A stretch of DNA of 64,000 nucleotides from JAOUFP01 sp963801505. Lineage in GTDB: Bacteria > Nitrospirota > Thermodesulfovibrionia > Thermodesulfovibrionales > UBA6898. How positions within the stretch are numbered: position 1 is the stretch's first letter; every line of letters begins with the position of its first letter. Positions 18,992 to 27,865 of the stretch are shown in pieces. The notes under the pieces were generated by a model. That model was not told the DNA's origin and did not search any database. It saw only the letters and a list, made by a program, of their open reading frames with translations. A program made the position numbers and the translations under genes. The stretch is taken from the NCBI GenBank assembly GCA_963801505.1, contig CAWDEY010000002.1, positions 31,913 through 95,912 on the forward strand, in the 5' to 3' direction.

Positions 18992-19851
18992 TATCTTTCC
19001 CTCCAGTATTTTGTCGCTACACCATTGCTCAGGTCAAAACCTGCCTCCGCAGTCTCTACCAAATCATTGCGCTCTGCATTTATTGTCACGTTGAAGCTGT
19101 TACTCTCAAACTTGATGTCTTCAGATATAGCAACACCGATCTTTTCCATCCCCGGCACATTTACCACGTCCACCACTTTTTCAAAGGGTTTTCCTTCCCT
19201 CACTTCTACGACTCTTTTTGCCAGTGTTTCAGATATGTCAGGGTGAAGGGCCATTAAAAGCGGCAGTTCCACCGTATTTATATTTACCTTTCCATCGCCA
19301 AAGACAGTAAGATAAGGGATGACCGTCTTCATAACATCCTCAGGGAAAATATAGCCCAATTCAGACAAAGAATAAAGAGCGTGGTTCTTGGCCTTGTCCT
19401 CCCCCCCCGGCACCCTTGGAATTTTGTCTGCATCAATAAAGTCCACAAGCCTGTCGGCATATTCTTCGTTTATCTTGAGTTCCCTGAGCAGCCTTCTGAA
19501 AATATTATAGCTGGCATCACTCTTAACCGGATTAATTGCACCAAGCAAATTCACATTGAATTTACTGTTATTGTCTTCCAGCATGAGCCCCACTGTCGTG
19601 TCCTCGATCTTCTCTTCAAAAGAGATCTCCCTCTGGGCACTGGGGCCAAGCTGCGATAATAGATAGGGTACTTTTTCTGTAGTAAGCAGGTATGCCGACT
19701 TCAGCAAAAGGGACATCCTTTCTGACTCATTAAAGTTATTGGCCGTACTTACATAGCCATAAACAGTCCCGGCGAACTGAATCACCGCAGCCGTCGTGAC
19801 TGCAAGTATCAGAAGTACGATAACCAGGACATAGCCTTTATTGTAAAGCAT
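18991..19851 (-). CDS. gspK: Type II secretion minor pseudopilin GspK
   Basis: A 286-residue minor pseudopilin. The N-terminal hydrophobic stretch (GYVLVIVLLILAVTTAA) follows a short pre-sequence cut by prepilin peptidase; GspK lacks the Glu at +5 in many species and also here. The large alpha domain, with FIDADKIPRVPGGED and a helix-hairpin-helix-like VNINTVELPLL...VVNVPGM part, is typical. GspK caps the pseudopilus tip with GspI and GspJ. It overlaps gspJ by 14 bases. Confidence 0.88.
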   Translation of the reverse strand: MLYNKGYVLVIVLLILAVTTAAVIQFAGTVYGYVSTANNFNESERMSLLLKSAYLLTTEKVPYLLSQLGPSAQREISFEEKIEDTTVGLMLEDNNSKFNVNLLGAINPVKSDASYNIFRRLLRELKINEEYADRLVDFIDADKIPRVPGGEDKAKNHALYSLSELGYIFPEDVMKTVIPYLTVFGDGKVNINTVELPLLMALHPDISETLAKRVVEVREGKPFEKVVDVVNVPGMEKIGVAISEDIKFESNSFNVTINAERNDLVETAEAGFDLSNGVATKYWRER

Positions 19852-20431
19852 CGTTGAGCATAAGGGAGCATATCTGGGAAAATTCTTCGCCCCCTTTGCC
19901 TCCTTTCAGAAAAAGCGATATCTTCACGTCTTTAGGGACCTTTTTAAGCTTCGTAGAATCATATACCTTATCATAACCTTCGTCCAGCACCTGTGCTCTG
20001 AAGCCATCTACATCTTTGAGCACGGTTATCTTTACTGGTTTGCCGCCCCTTATAACATCTGAGATCGTCTTTACAAGGTTAAGCCTGTTGTCTTTATCTT
20101 CCTCCACAGCATAACTTATGACCTTTACCCCATCCCTGAAGAAGCACGTAAAGGTGAGCCGCGAAGCAGGCTTGCCATAAAAGTCCTTCTCCTCTATCTT
20201 AAGGCCTGTATAGTCCGTGTCCCTGGAATAGTATATACTCTCAACCTCTTTTCTGACCATGCTTAACAGGTTGAAGGCCTTCTCCTTCTCCCGCATCTTT
20301 TCATATACATTGGCAGTGCCTTTTTTTACAGTAAAAAGAAGCGTGTAAGCCGACCCTATCACCACTGCGGCTATTGCAAGGGCCACGAGTATCTCAATAA
20401 GCGTGAAACCGTTTCTGTTGCCGGGCCCCAT
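19838..20431 (-). CDS. gspJ: Type II secretion minor pseudopilin GspJ
   Basis: A 197-residue minor pseudopilin with the prepilin motif NGFTLIEILVALAIAAVVIG at residues 7-26: cleavage after Gly, Glu at +5, then the long hydrophobic helix. It forms the tip complex with GspI and GspK. GAGGAAATGAA precedes the ATG, and the gspI stop lies one base before it. Confidence 0.88.
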   Translation of the reverse strand: MGPGNRNGFTLIEILVALAIAAVVIGSAYTLLFTVKKGTANVYEKMREKEKAFNLLSMVRKEVESIYYSRDTDYTGLKIEEKDFYGKPASRLTFTCFFRDGVKVISYAVEEDKDNRLNLVKTISDVIRGGKPVKITVLKDVDGFRAQVLDEGYDKVYDSTKLKKVPKDVKISLFLKGGKGGEEFSQICSLMLNDALQ

Positions 20432-20432
20432 T

Positions 20433-20816
20433 TCATTTCCTCATGTATTGAAGGAGTATTGCTTCATCCTTGCCTGAGCCGGCCCTTGAGGTCACCTTCT
20501 TCATATGATATTCCATGTCTTCCGTCTTTATCTCGTAATCTATTCCGTTTTTTGTGCCTTTAAGTTCTATAAGTTTACCGGTCCTGTAAAGGTAGAGGTC
20601 CTCCTTTGCCTGCAACACCAGTTTGAGGCTGTCCTTCTTCCTGTCAAAAATATCGATATGGTATGAAAACGAAGTGAGCACCAGCAGGAATACCCCGCTT
20701 ACAATAGCAAGCGCCACAAGGACCTCAATAAGGGTAAAGCCTCTGTGGGGCTCGGGGATTGGGGATTGGGGATTTGCACCGCATGAACTATGCGCCATTA
20801 ACTTCTTGTTACTCAT
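20433..20816 (-). CDS. gspI: Type II secretion minor pseudopilin GspI, long pre-sequence
   Basis: A 127-residue pseudopilin with RGFTLIEVLVALAIVSGV after an unusually long 26-residue pre-sequence (normally 6-10). Residues NPQSPIPEP of this pre-sequence are encoded by a G-rich tandem repeat (20747-20771, template strand), so the extension was probably added by repeat insertion. AAGGAAG precedes the ATG, and the gene overlaps gspH by 8 bases (ATGAGTAA). Confidence 0.87.
   Translation of the reverse strand: MSNKKLMAHSSCGANPQSPIPEPHRGFTLIEVLVALAIVSGVFLLVLTSFSYHIDIFDRKKDSLKLVLQAKEDLYLYRTGKLIELKGTKNGIDYEIKTEDMEYHMKKVTSRAGSGKDEAILLQYMRK
20747..20771 (+). repeat. Four-tract G-quadruplex motif inside gspI
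   Basis: Four GGGG tracts separated by CTC, ATT and ATT on the plus strand, the template for gspI. Loops of three bases make this an ideal quadruplex sequence. It codes the proline-rich part of the GspI pre-sequence. Confidence 0.85.
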
Positions 20817-21282
20817 CGAACTTCCTTTTCCCTTCTTCTATTTCCACTTCTCCCGAGAGGTTATTAAGTATGATAGTTGTATCTTTGCCGTTTTTTGTCA
20901 GATAAAGCGCAATGAGTTCTTCCTGCACCGATGGTGAAAAGGCAACTGTTACCTCACCTTCTTTTATTGTGCCGCGGGAGGGGATGAAGATCTCCCATGT
21001 CTCGTCCTCTTTCATATCAATAATCCTGGACTTGTCTTTCGGCATACCCTTTGCGCCCTTGATCCTGAACTGGCGTTCCTTAAAATCAACAGTAAAGAGT
21101 ATCTCTTTCTTGGTAGCAATGGCCTCTTCCCTCAGGTTCTTAAGTGTAGTTGCTACAGTGACTTTATCGTCTTTTGCTATCTCACTCCAGACGTTTGGGA
21201 AAGCAATGAAAGCAACGGTTGTAATTATAAACAGGACAACAAGCAATTCTAGGAGGGTAAAGCCTCTCATACGAAATCGCAT
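20809..21282 (-). CDS. gspH: Type II secretion minor pseudopilin GspH
   Basis: A 157-residue pseudopilin with RGFTLLELLVVLFIITTVAF at residues 6-25 (Glu at +5). Only five to six residues precede the cleavage site, the normal length, unlike GspI and GspG here. The globular domain with a GspH/FimT-like beta sheet follows. The start lies inside a 104-base inverted-repeat element that separates it from gspG. Confidence 0.87.
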   Translation of the reverse strand: MRFRMRGFTLLELLVVLFIITTVAFIAFPNVWSEIAKDDKVTVATTLKNLREEAIATKKEILFTVDFKERQFRIKGAKGMPKDKSRIIDMKEDETWEIFIPSRGTIKEGEVTVAFSPSVQEELIALYLTKNGKDTTIILNNLSGEVEIEEGKRKFDE

Positions 21283-21382
21283 TCAAACGCTACCTGAGTT
21301 GGCTTCGTCGTCAGCTCCTCAACATACCCAACAGTATGCCTGCGTCGCTTCCTCCTCGCAGCCTTATTATCATTTTGAATGC
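21279..21382. repeat. Inverted-repeat element between gspG and gspH
   Basis: Ends GCATTCAAA and TTTTGAATGC are inverted; between them lies a GACGAAGCC/AGGAGGAAGCGACGCAGG type hairpin with CATAC..GTATG core on the minus strand. It overlaps the gspH start codon. It resembles hairpin repeats seen at gene ends in other genomes; function unknown. Confidence 0.6.
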
Positions 21383-21391
21383 AAGTCCGTA

Positions 21392-21907
21392 TCACTCCAA
21401 CTCCCAGCTCTTTATGTCGGCGTCCTTGCCTTCTCCTTCCGGCTTTCCGTCTGCCCCATAGGAGATGATGTCAAAGTCGCCGTGTGTTCCAGGAGATATA
21501 TAAATAAATGGATTTCCCCAGGAGTCCTTTGGTATTTTAGTCTTCTCCAGGTAACCGTCTTCTTTGTATTTTTTCGGTATTGGTTCTGTCTCCGGCTTTT
21601 TAACAAGGGCCTCGAGCCCCTGATCTGTCGTTGGATATAAACCGTTATCGAGCTTGTAGAGCTTCAGGGCTGTTTCAAGGTTCTTCATCTGCAGCTTTGA
21701 CTCTGCTATTTTGGCATCGTCAGTACGACCAAGCATCTTCGGCGCCACCAGAGCGGCGAGTATGCCAAGAATGAATACCACGACAAGCACCTCAATAAGA
21801 GTAAAGCCCTTTGGGGATTGGGGGTCAGGAATTGGGGGTTGGGGTCCGAAAAAACTCTCAACTCTCAACTCTAAACCCTCAACTTTCTGCAAACTGTTTA
21901 TCCTCAT
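21392..21907 (-). CDS. gspG: Type II secretion major pseudopilin GspG, long pre-sequence
   Basis: The main pseudopilus subunit, 171 residues. KGFTLIEVLVVVFILGILAA holds the prepilin cleavage site (after Gly), Glu at +5 and the helix; the C-terminal part has the family's LDNGLYPTTDQGLEALV and DSWGNPFIY blocks with calcium-site residues near the end. The pre-sequence is about 34 residues instead of about 6, and GPQPPIPDPQSPKG within it comes from a G-rich repeat. AAGGAGAAGAAT precedes the ATG. If the leader is not tolerated, a later start would be needed, but no ATG, GTG or TTG with a good ribosome site is obvious closer in. Confidence 0.92.
   Translation of the reverse strand: MRINSLQKVEGLELRVESFFGPQPPIPDPQSPKGFTLIEVLVVVFILGILAALVAPKMLGRTDDAKIAESKLQMKNLETALKLYKLDNGLYPTTDQGLEALVKKPETEPIPKKYKEDGYLEKTKIPKDSWGNPFIYISPGTHGDFDIISYGADGKPEGEGKDADIKSWELE
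21813..21844 (+). repeat. Four-tract G-quadruplex motif inside gspG
   Basis: Four tracts of four to five G separated by ATT, nine bases and TT on the template strand. It lies within the GspG pre-sequence and is followed by an AACTCTCAACTCTAAACCC-like tail that also codes the leader. Confidence 0.8.
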
Positions 21908-21917
21908 ATTCTTCTCC

Positions 21918-23081
21918 TTATTTTATTATCTGGTTCATCTGGAATATGGGCAGGAGGATGGATATCACCATAAAGCCCACAACCGCCCCCATCACCAGGA
22001 TTATAGTAGGTTCAAGCAAACGGAGGAAGTTGTCGACAGATTTTCTGAAATCCCTTTCTGCCATGTCTGCTATCCTTTCAAGAGATACCTCAAGCCCTCC
22101 GGTTTTCTCGCCTGTTAGCAACAGCTGGAGGTGTGTCGGCGGCAAAAAAAGCGCAAGGTCCGAAAGTTTTTTGCCTTCTTTGACTTCATCCTTGATCCTG
22201 TCTATCTCCGAAGCAAGGTACTCGCTGCCTGAGACGTCCCTTGAATATTCGAGCGCCTTTATTATCGAGACCCCTCCCGAGAGAAGAAGGCCCAGCACCC
22301 TGCAAAACCTTGAAATATAAAGGTCTCTAAATGACTTAATGGGAAAATAAAAAAGCTTTTTTGACAGGTACATCTTTTTTTTCCGGTAATAGGCCCTGCC
22401 TGAAAAAAAAGCCGCTGCCACAAAGATAATCAGCAGGTACCAGTAGCCGTAGAGAAAATTACTGAGGCCCATGAATATCCTTGTTATGAGGGGCAGGGGA
22501 ATCTTTTGGTCCATGAATATTCCCGTCACCTTTGGAAAAACAAAGACGAAAATGAAAAATATCATCAGCATGGAGACCGTAACCATGAAGGCCGGGTATA
22601 TCAGGGCCGACCTGACCTTGCCCTTCAGTTCCTTCTCCCTCTCCAGAAAACCCGCGAGGCTGGTAAGCACCGTATCGAGCTTTCCCGACTCTTCACCGGC
22701 CCTCACCATGGACGCTGTGTACTGCGGAAAAAAATCCTTCCTAAGCTCCATGGCTCCGGAAAGGCTGAGTCCCTTCACAACATTGTTGTAAACATCCTCC
22801 ATGACCTTCTTTACATTCCCCACAGTTTCCCCGGAGATTGACTTTACTGCTGCAGGCACCAGGACACCAGCGGATATCATTGCCGAGAGGTTAATAAAGA
22901 TATCTGAAATGCCTATCCCCTTTTCCAGTCTGAAGCCGGATCTCTCGTCCTTTTCAATGTCTTTTACGAAAAGACCCTTCTCCCTGAGATCAAGTATGGC
23001 CTCGTTTTCGTCGCGAGAAAAGGTCTTCCCGCTTATCTCCCTGCCTTTGGTATTGTACGCCAGATATTTAAAATTCGGCAT
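21918..23081 (-). CDS. gspF: Type II secretion inner-membrane protein GspF
   Basis: A 387-residue polytopic protein with two T2SSF domains (about 60-180 and 265-385) and three membrane spans, in the GspF/PilC family. It anchors the pseudopilus base and contacts GspE. MVRAGEESGKL and LLTGEKTGGLE are the repeated family motif in each half. Its start overlaps the end of gspE by 14 bases. Confidence 0.93.
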   Translation of the reverse strand: MPNFKYLAYNTKGREISGKTFSRDENEAILDLREKGLFVKDIEKDERSGFRLEKGIGISDIFINLSAMISAGVLVPAAVKSISGETVGNVKKVMEDVYNNVVKGLSLSGAMELRKDFFPQYTASMVRAGEESGKLDTVLTSLAGFLEREKELKGKVRSALIYPAFMVTVSMLMIFFIFVFVFPKVTGIFMDQKIPLPLITRIFMGLSNFLYGYWYLLIIFVAAAFFSGRAYYRKKKMYLSKKLFYFPIKSFRDLYISRFCRVLGLLLSGGVSIIKALEYSRDVSGSEYLASEIDRIKDEVKEGKKLSDLALFLPPTHLQLLLTGEKTGGLEVSLERIADMAERDFRKSVDNFLRLLEPTIILVMGAVVGFMVISILLPIFQMNQIIK

Positions 23082-24591
23082 AATCCTGGTTTGTCACCCT
23101 GAGGACTTCTTCAAGGGTAGTTATCCCCTGTTTCACCTTGCTGATGCCATCATCCATAAGTGTTTCCATACCTTTTTGGACCGCTCTTTGCTTGATGGTC
23201 CTGGCGTCTTTTTTGGCAAGGATGAGATCTTTTATCTCTTCGTCTATCGAGAGGAACTCGAATATGCCTGTTCTTCCGAGGTAGCCCTTGCCCCTGCATT
23301 CCGGACAGCCCTTGCCCCTGTAGACCGTATCAACCTGCTTCAAGGCAGGAAGTCCGGACTTCTCCCCCGGAGAGAAAGTCACCGGAGTCTTGCAGAAATC
23401 GCATACCTTCCTCACAAGCCTCTGCGCCAACACACCTGAAAGTGATGACGCCACCAAAAAAGGTTCAATCTCCATGTCCACAAGCCTCGTGACTGCCGAG
23501 GCCGAGTCGTTCGTGTGGAGCGTAGAGAGCACCAGGTGGCCGGTGAGTGAGGCCTGTATAGCTATCTCTGCTGTCTCCCTGTCCCGGATCTCTCCAACCA
23601 TTATGATATCCGGGTCCTGTCTGAGCACAGACCTGAGGCCGGTAGCAAAATTCAGGTTTATCTTCGGGTTCACCTGGATCTGTCCCACCCCTTTTATCTG
23701 GTATTCCACGGGGTCCTCGATTGTGATTATGTTCTTCTCTTCGCTGTATATCTTAAGCAGACTGCCGTAAAGGGTCGTTGTCTTTCCGGACCCTGTGGGA
23801 CCTGTTACCAGCAGTATGCCGTTTGACCTGGAAAGCACCGAAGTGAACTGGGGCATCCTGCTTTCTCCAAGGCCGAGTTCCTCAAGACTCATTACACCCT
23901 TCATCCTGTCGAGTATCCTCAACACAGCCCTCTCACCGAAAAAAGTGGGTATTATGGAGACCCTTATGTCTATGTCCTTGCCGCCTACTATGAGGCGGAT
24001 GCGTCCGTCCTGGGGGAGCCTCTTTTCAGCAATATCAAGGTTCGCCAGCACCTTGATGCGTGAGATGAGGGCGTCCTGTATTATTTTCGGAGGGGTCAGA
24101 AGCTTTTTCAGTATTCCGTCTACCCTGAATCTCACCTCGAGTTCCCGCTCGTAAGGCTCAATGTGTATATCACTGGCCCTCTCCTTCACTGCCTCAAGAA
24201 AAAGCGCGTTGAGCAGTTTAATCACCGGCGCCTCGTCCTTGAACTCAAGGAGGTCCTTTGGAAGCTCGGCCGACTGCGTGAACATCTTCAGATCTTCGCC
24301 GGAAATCTCCCCCATAACAGTCTCAGCCGATGGAACAAGGCTGTAAGCCTGGTTGAGCAGACTCATGAGAGTCTCTTCTGAGGAATGTCCGTACTCTGAA
24401 TCAAGGCCCAGTTTCCTGGCCACGTCCTGCAGCGCGTATACGCCATTGTCATCACAGACCAGACCGAACAGGCGATTGTCCTGCCTTTTGTACACAAGGA
24501 CCCTGTTGTTCCGTGAAAACTCAAAGGGGATTTCCTTCAGCAGGACAATATCAACATCAGAAAGCTGAAGCGTAAGGACTTCCTTGGTCAC
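23068..24591 (-). CDS. gspE: Type II secretion ATPase GspE
   Basis: A 507-residue cytoplasmic hexameric ATPase driving pseudopilus assembly. Walker A GPTGSGKTTTLY, an Asp box in TIEDPVEYQ, Walker B GEIRDRETAEIA and His box LSTLHTNDS are all present. A CDFC...CPEC pair about residues 396-430 is the tetracysteine zinc site of GspE/PilB. The GTG start shares a base with the gspD stop (TAGTG), with AAGGA just upstream. Confidence 0.95.
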   Translation of the reverse strand: MTKEVLTLQLSDVDIVLLKEIPFEFSRNNRVLVYKRQDNRLFGLVCDDNGVYALQDVARKLGLDSEYGHSSEETLMSLLNQAYSLVPSAETVMGEISGEDLKMFTQSAELPKDLLEFKDEAPVIKLLNALFLEAVKERASDIHIEPYERELEVRFRVDGILKKLLTPPKIIQDALISRIKVLANLDIAEKRLPQDGRIRLIVGGKDIDIRVSIIPTFFGERAVLRILDRMKGVMSLEELGLGESRMPQFTSVLSRSNGILLVTGPTGSGKTTTLYGSLLKIYSEEKNIITIEDPVEYQIKGVGQIQVNPKINLNFATGLRSVLRQDPDIIMVGEIRDRETAEIAIQASLTGHLVLSTLHTNDSASAVTRLVDMEIEPFLVASSLSGVLAQRLVRKVCDFCKTPVTFSPGEKSGLPALKQVDTVYRGKGCPECRGKGYLGRTGIFEFLSIDEEIKDLILAKKDARTIKQRAVQKGMETLMDDGISKVKQGITTLEEVLRVTNQDYAEF

Positions 24592-26672
24592 TAGTCCTTC
24601 ACCTTCAGATTAAGCTCAATGTCCTCTATAAGGCCGGACTTATACAGTTCATCCTTTGTCTCTTTAAACCCCTTGCCTTCAGGCATCTCTATCAGGTAAA
24701 GACCGTCTGCCATCTTTTCTTTTATCTTTATCCTTTTTTGTTTCAGCAGGGCCACCAGGTCAGCCTCGGAAACGCCGGCCTTAAGCTTCAAAACAGCCTC
24801 GCCGAAACGGTCGTCAGAAATATGTTTGGTAAAATCAGCCTTCTTTTTGGCAGAGAGGGCCGCAAGGTCCGCCGAATCCCTTATGATATGCGGTGTCAGA
24901 AATACAACCAGGTTGGTTTTTGTCTTGTTTAACGACTTGAACTTAAAGAGGTAGCCCAGATACGGTATGTCGCCAAGCAACGGCACCTTGGTTACTATCT
25001 CCTCTCCTTTTTCCTGCATGAGCCCGCCTATGACCACGGTCTGGTTGTCCCTGACAACGACCGATGTCTTTGTCGAACGCTTTGTGGTAGTAGGGCCGAC
25101 CTGGGTCAAAATAGCAACGCTTGTCTCCTGCTTCAGGGAAGATATTTCCTGATAGATGTCGAGCTTTACATACTCTCCTTCGGTTATCTGAGGCGTCAGC
25201 TTAAGCATAATGCCCACGTCCTTGCGCTCTATTACATTGAAAAGGCTCCCCGTCTGCGTCCCTGTTGTGTCGGTCTCTCTCTTTGATATAAACGGCACGT
25301 TCTCTCCGACCATGATCTCTGCCTCTTTGTTGTCAGAGGTGAGTATCTGCGGGGTGGAGAGCACATTGACCGCGTCCCGGAACTCATTGACACTGAAGAG
25401 GGCGGAGAATCCGGGCACAGTCAGAGTACTCGTGACCGCCCCCTGCGTGACAGGCACACTTAAAAAATTGCCCATACCGCCAGCTGAGAAACCGGCAAGA
25501 CCGTTGACGACATCCAGCAGGGCGCTGCTGTCCATAGTCCCGAACCCGGCGATCGCTACAGGCTCGCCGTTATTCTGCGCTATCGTACGCCACTTGGAGC
25601 CCAGTTCACTGAGCTTGTCCAGGGAAGCTTCCACTATCATTGCTTCAACGTATACCTGCTTGCGCCGTTTGTCGAGGCCCGTGATAATGCCGAGAAGGTT
25701 CTGGTAAAGCCCGGCAGGCGCGTTTATGATAAGCGAATTCGTCGCCTTGTCAGGCGTTATGGTGACCTTGCTTTTCGTATCCTGGGCCGGCTGCCCCTGC
25801 CTGGCCTTCTCCTCTATGCCCTTAACAACACTGTCGAGTACCTTGGCAAGCTCACCGGCGTCCGCGTTCTCAAGGAAATAGACTTTGATGTTGCCTGTCA
25901 GGTCTGTAGAGGGGACGTCAAGAAGGGCAATGAGCTTTTTTATTGATTCTTTTGCGTAGCTTGACCCAATCAGGATAAGGGCATTGAGCCTGGTATCTGC
26001 CATGACCTTTATCTCGTCTCCGCCGGTTCCTGCCTTCTCCTTTCTCTTCAGCGAATCGTTTATAATCTTTGCCATATCTTCTGCCACGCCGTTTTTGATC
26101 TGATATATCTCCGGATCGTCCTTTACAAGGGGCTGGTCCACAAAGGAAAGGATGTGCTCGATCCTCTGTATGTTCTGGGCATTTTCCACAAGCAGCAGAT
26201 AATTGCCTGTACCGAAAACCGAAATATGACCGTCCCTTGAGATAAGCGGCTGAAAAAACTTCAGGGCATCTTCAGCGCTTATATAACTGAGAGGTATAAG
26301 CTTTGTGATATAAGAGTCAGTGGCCTTTTCATCTCCATCCTCAGGAGAGATTGTCTTTGCCTGACCCGAGGGCACTATCTTCAGCAGGTTTCCCGGCGCG
26401 GGTATCAGGGTGTAGCCCTTAAGGTTGAGAACAGACGTAAAGAGAGAGAAGGCCTCGTCAGCCGATATCTTTGAGGGCGCTATTATCGTTATCTTGCCCT
26501 TCAGCGTATCGTCGAATATGAAGTTCTTCCCCGTGACATCGCTGATGAACTTGACCACATTGGGAAGCTCAACGTCCTGCAGGTTAACTGCTATGAGGTT
26601 TTTCTTCGGTCCGGCATTCGCGACCGAAACCAGCAGAAAAATAATAAGAAGACCTATAACTATTTTCTTCAC
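24591..26672 (-). CDS. gspD: Type II secretion outer-membrane secretin GspD
   Basis: A 693-residue secretin with signal peptide (1-20), N0 domain (about 25-100), N1-N3 domains (to about 350) and the C-terminal secretin gate domain with VPLLGDIPYLGYLFK and LVVFLTPHI. It forms the outer-membrane channel. After the secretin domain come about 60 more residues (AGVSEADLVALL..GLYLIEMPEG..LIEDIELN) resembling the small prodomain-like fold found at the N-terminus of some subtilases; this takes the place of the usual S-domain and is unexplained. Start is GTG with GGGG seven bases upstream. Confidence 0.94.
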   Translation of the reverse strand: MKKIVIGLLIIFLLVSVANAGPKKNLIAVNLQDVELPNVVKFISDVTGKNFIFDDTLKGKITIIAPSKISADEAFSLFTSVLNLKGYTLIPAPGNLLKIVPSGQAKTISPEDGDEKATDSYITKLIPLSYISAEDALKFFQPLISRDGHISVFGTGNYLLLVENAQNIQRIEHILSFVDQPLVKDDPEIYQIKNGVAEDMAKIINDSLKRKEKAGTGGDEIKVMADTRLNALILIGSSYAKESIKKLIALLDVPSTDLTGNIKVYFLENADAGELAKVLDSVVKGIEEKARQGQPAQDTKSKVTITPDKATNSLIINAPAGLYQNLLGIITGLDKRRKQVYVEAMIVEASLDKLSELGSKWRTIAQNNGEPVAIAGFGTMDSSALLDVVNGLAGFSAGGMGNFLSVPVTQGAVTSTLTVPGFSALFSVNEFRDAVNVLSTPQILTSDNKEAEIMVGENVPFISKRETDTTGTQTGSLFNVIERKDVGIMLKLTPQITEGEYVKLDIYQEISSLKQETSVAILTQVGPTTTKRSTKTSVVVRDNQTVVIGGLMQEKGEEIVTKVPLLGDIPYLGYLFKFKSLNKTKTNLVVFLTPHIIRDSADLAALSAKKKADFTKHISDDRFGEAVLKLKAGVSEADLVALLKQKRIKIKEKMADGLYLIEMPEGKGFKETKDELYKSGLIEDIELNLKVKD

Positions 26673-26682
26673 ATTAGCCCCC

Positions 26683-27519
26683 CTAATTGATATGGAATAC
26701 CTGAGTCATAGGTACACCATTCCGTATTATGTCCAGATCCATCGTGTCGAGCTCCTTTATCATGTTGAATATCTTCACCCCATCACTGGGTGAATTCAGA
26801 TCTACGTTGTTTGCCCTGAGAATTATGTCTCCATTTCTCAGTCCCATATTCTCATAAAATCCCCCGGGCTTGACCTCTCTCACAAGGAAGCCTTCCTGCT
26901 TCCCGTTCTTGAGAATAGGCATAAGCCTTGCGCCCGTAAGGATCTCGTTGGGATTTTCAAGAAACTTCTTGATCTGCTCCCTGTCAAAGGTCATTTCTTT
27001 TCTGTTTTGCTGGGGCTGCCCAGATACAGGAGAGCCCGCGGGGGTTTTATTGGCAACGGTTTCAATGGCAGGAAATTTCAGTTCAAAGACACTGCCCTGC
27101 TGAGAGATTCTGACCTTGTCCGCATAAACAGCAGTGAGTTTCCCGGCACCGAAGACATCGTCCCCGCGCTTAAAAAGCATCTGCACAGCGTCCTTGTTTT
27201 CTATGAAAGCAAATCCGGGCTTATACGTTATCACTCCCTTTAAGACAAGACCTTTAGGGTCGGTGACTGTACCCGTCTCCTTCCTGATAACAGAAAACCT
27301 TGCCCCCTTTATCCCGAAAGGATTTTTTTCAACAACAGCGGCAAAGGCGTTTATTGTTTTAGGACCTTCCATGCCATAAGACTTGCCTTCAATTTTGGCT
27401 GCATTTCCCTTTGTTGAGACAAATTGAAGGACCTTTCCCATATTAAATGAAATTGCCAACACCAATACAATAATGCCTGCTGCATTTAAAAACGAGCGCT
27501 TTTTAAAAAAATTAAGCAT
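26683..27519 (-). CDS. gspC: Type II secretion protein GspC
   Basis: A 278-residue inner-membrane protein: one N-terminal span (about 10-28), a periplasmic HR domain (NPFGIKGARF region) and a C-terminal PDZ domain (VKPGGFYENMGLRNGDIILRAN). GspC joins the inner platform to GspD. An ATG two codons upstream (27525) is also in frame; I choose 27519 because it lies exactly six bases after a -10-like TAATCT and starts MLNFFKKRSF. The first gene of the operon, 10 bases before gspD. Confidence 0.88.
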   Translation of the reverse strand: MLNFFKKRSFLNAAGIIVLVLAISFNMGKVLQFVSTKGNAAKIEGKSYGMEGPKTINAFAAVVEKNPFGIKGARFSVIRKETGTVTDPKGLVLKGVITYKPGFAFIENKDAVQMLFKRGDDVFGAGKLTAVYADKVRISQQGSVFELKFPAIETVANKTPAGSPVSGQPQQNRKEMTFDREQIKKFLENPNEILTGARLMPILKNGKQEGFLVREVKPGGFYENMGLRNGDIILRANNVDLNSPSDGVKIFNMIKELDTMDLDIIRNGVPMTQVFHIN

Positions 27520-27525
27520 TTGCAT

Positions 27526-27555
27526 AGATTACCAGAAAATTAATTATAAAGACAA
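27526..27555 (-). promoter_or_regulatory. gsp operon promoter, apparently leaderless
   Basis: On the minus strand TTGTCT (27550-27555), 18 bases, then TGG-TAATCT (27526-27531). The ATG at 27519 starts six bases after this hexamer, where transcription would begin. The block TTCTGGTAATC recurs before pilM, and the whole region recurs at 29495-29524. Confidence 0.55.
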
Positions 27556-27624
27556 AAGAAATCATGTACATCAGGTATCCATTCAGTTATGGGAGTCAAT
27601 CATCATAAAATCTCCCATTTCCAT

Positions 27625-27701
27625 AAAATCTCCCCTCACCCCTCTTTTCCAAAGAGGGGAATTATTCCTCCCTTTGGCAAAGGGAGGTTAGGAGGGATTT
27701 T
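27625..27701 (+). repeat. Dispersed repeat, family B, copy 2
   Basis: Same double hairpin as 14971-15050 (CCCCTCTTTTCC/AAAGAGGGG and CCTCCCTTTGG/AAAGGGAGG). It sits inside the duplicated gspC upstream region; the sister copy at 29.5-29.7 kb lacks it. Confidence 0.85.
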
Positions 27702-27865
27702 CCCGACAATAACTATACCCGTATCTGGAGGGATACTACATCAGTTCGTTATGCGCTGACACATCTATGCATTCCTGACTATTTGAGGAAAATCACCTCT
27801 TTTGCCGAAGGCAGCACCTCAAGGGAAACAATTATAAAAGCATATCGGCTTTCCCGCTTTCCAGG

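Noticed and set aside
20912..21640. 242-residue plus-strand frame across gspG and gspH
   Set aside because: Ser/Thr-rich antisense shadow crossing two real pseudopilin genes and a repeat.
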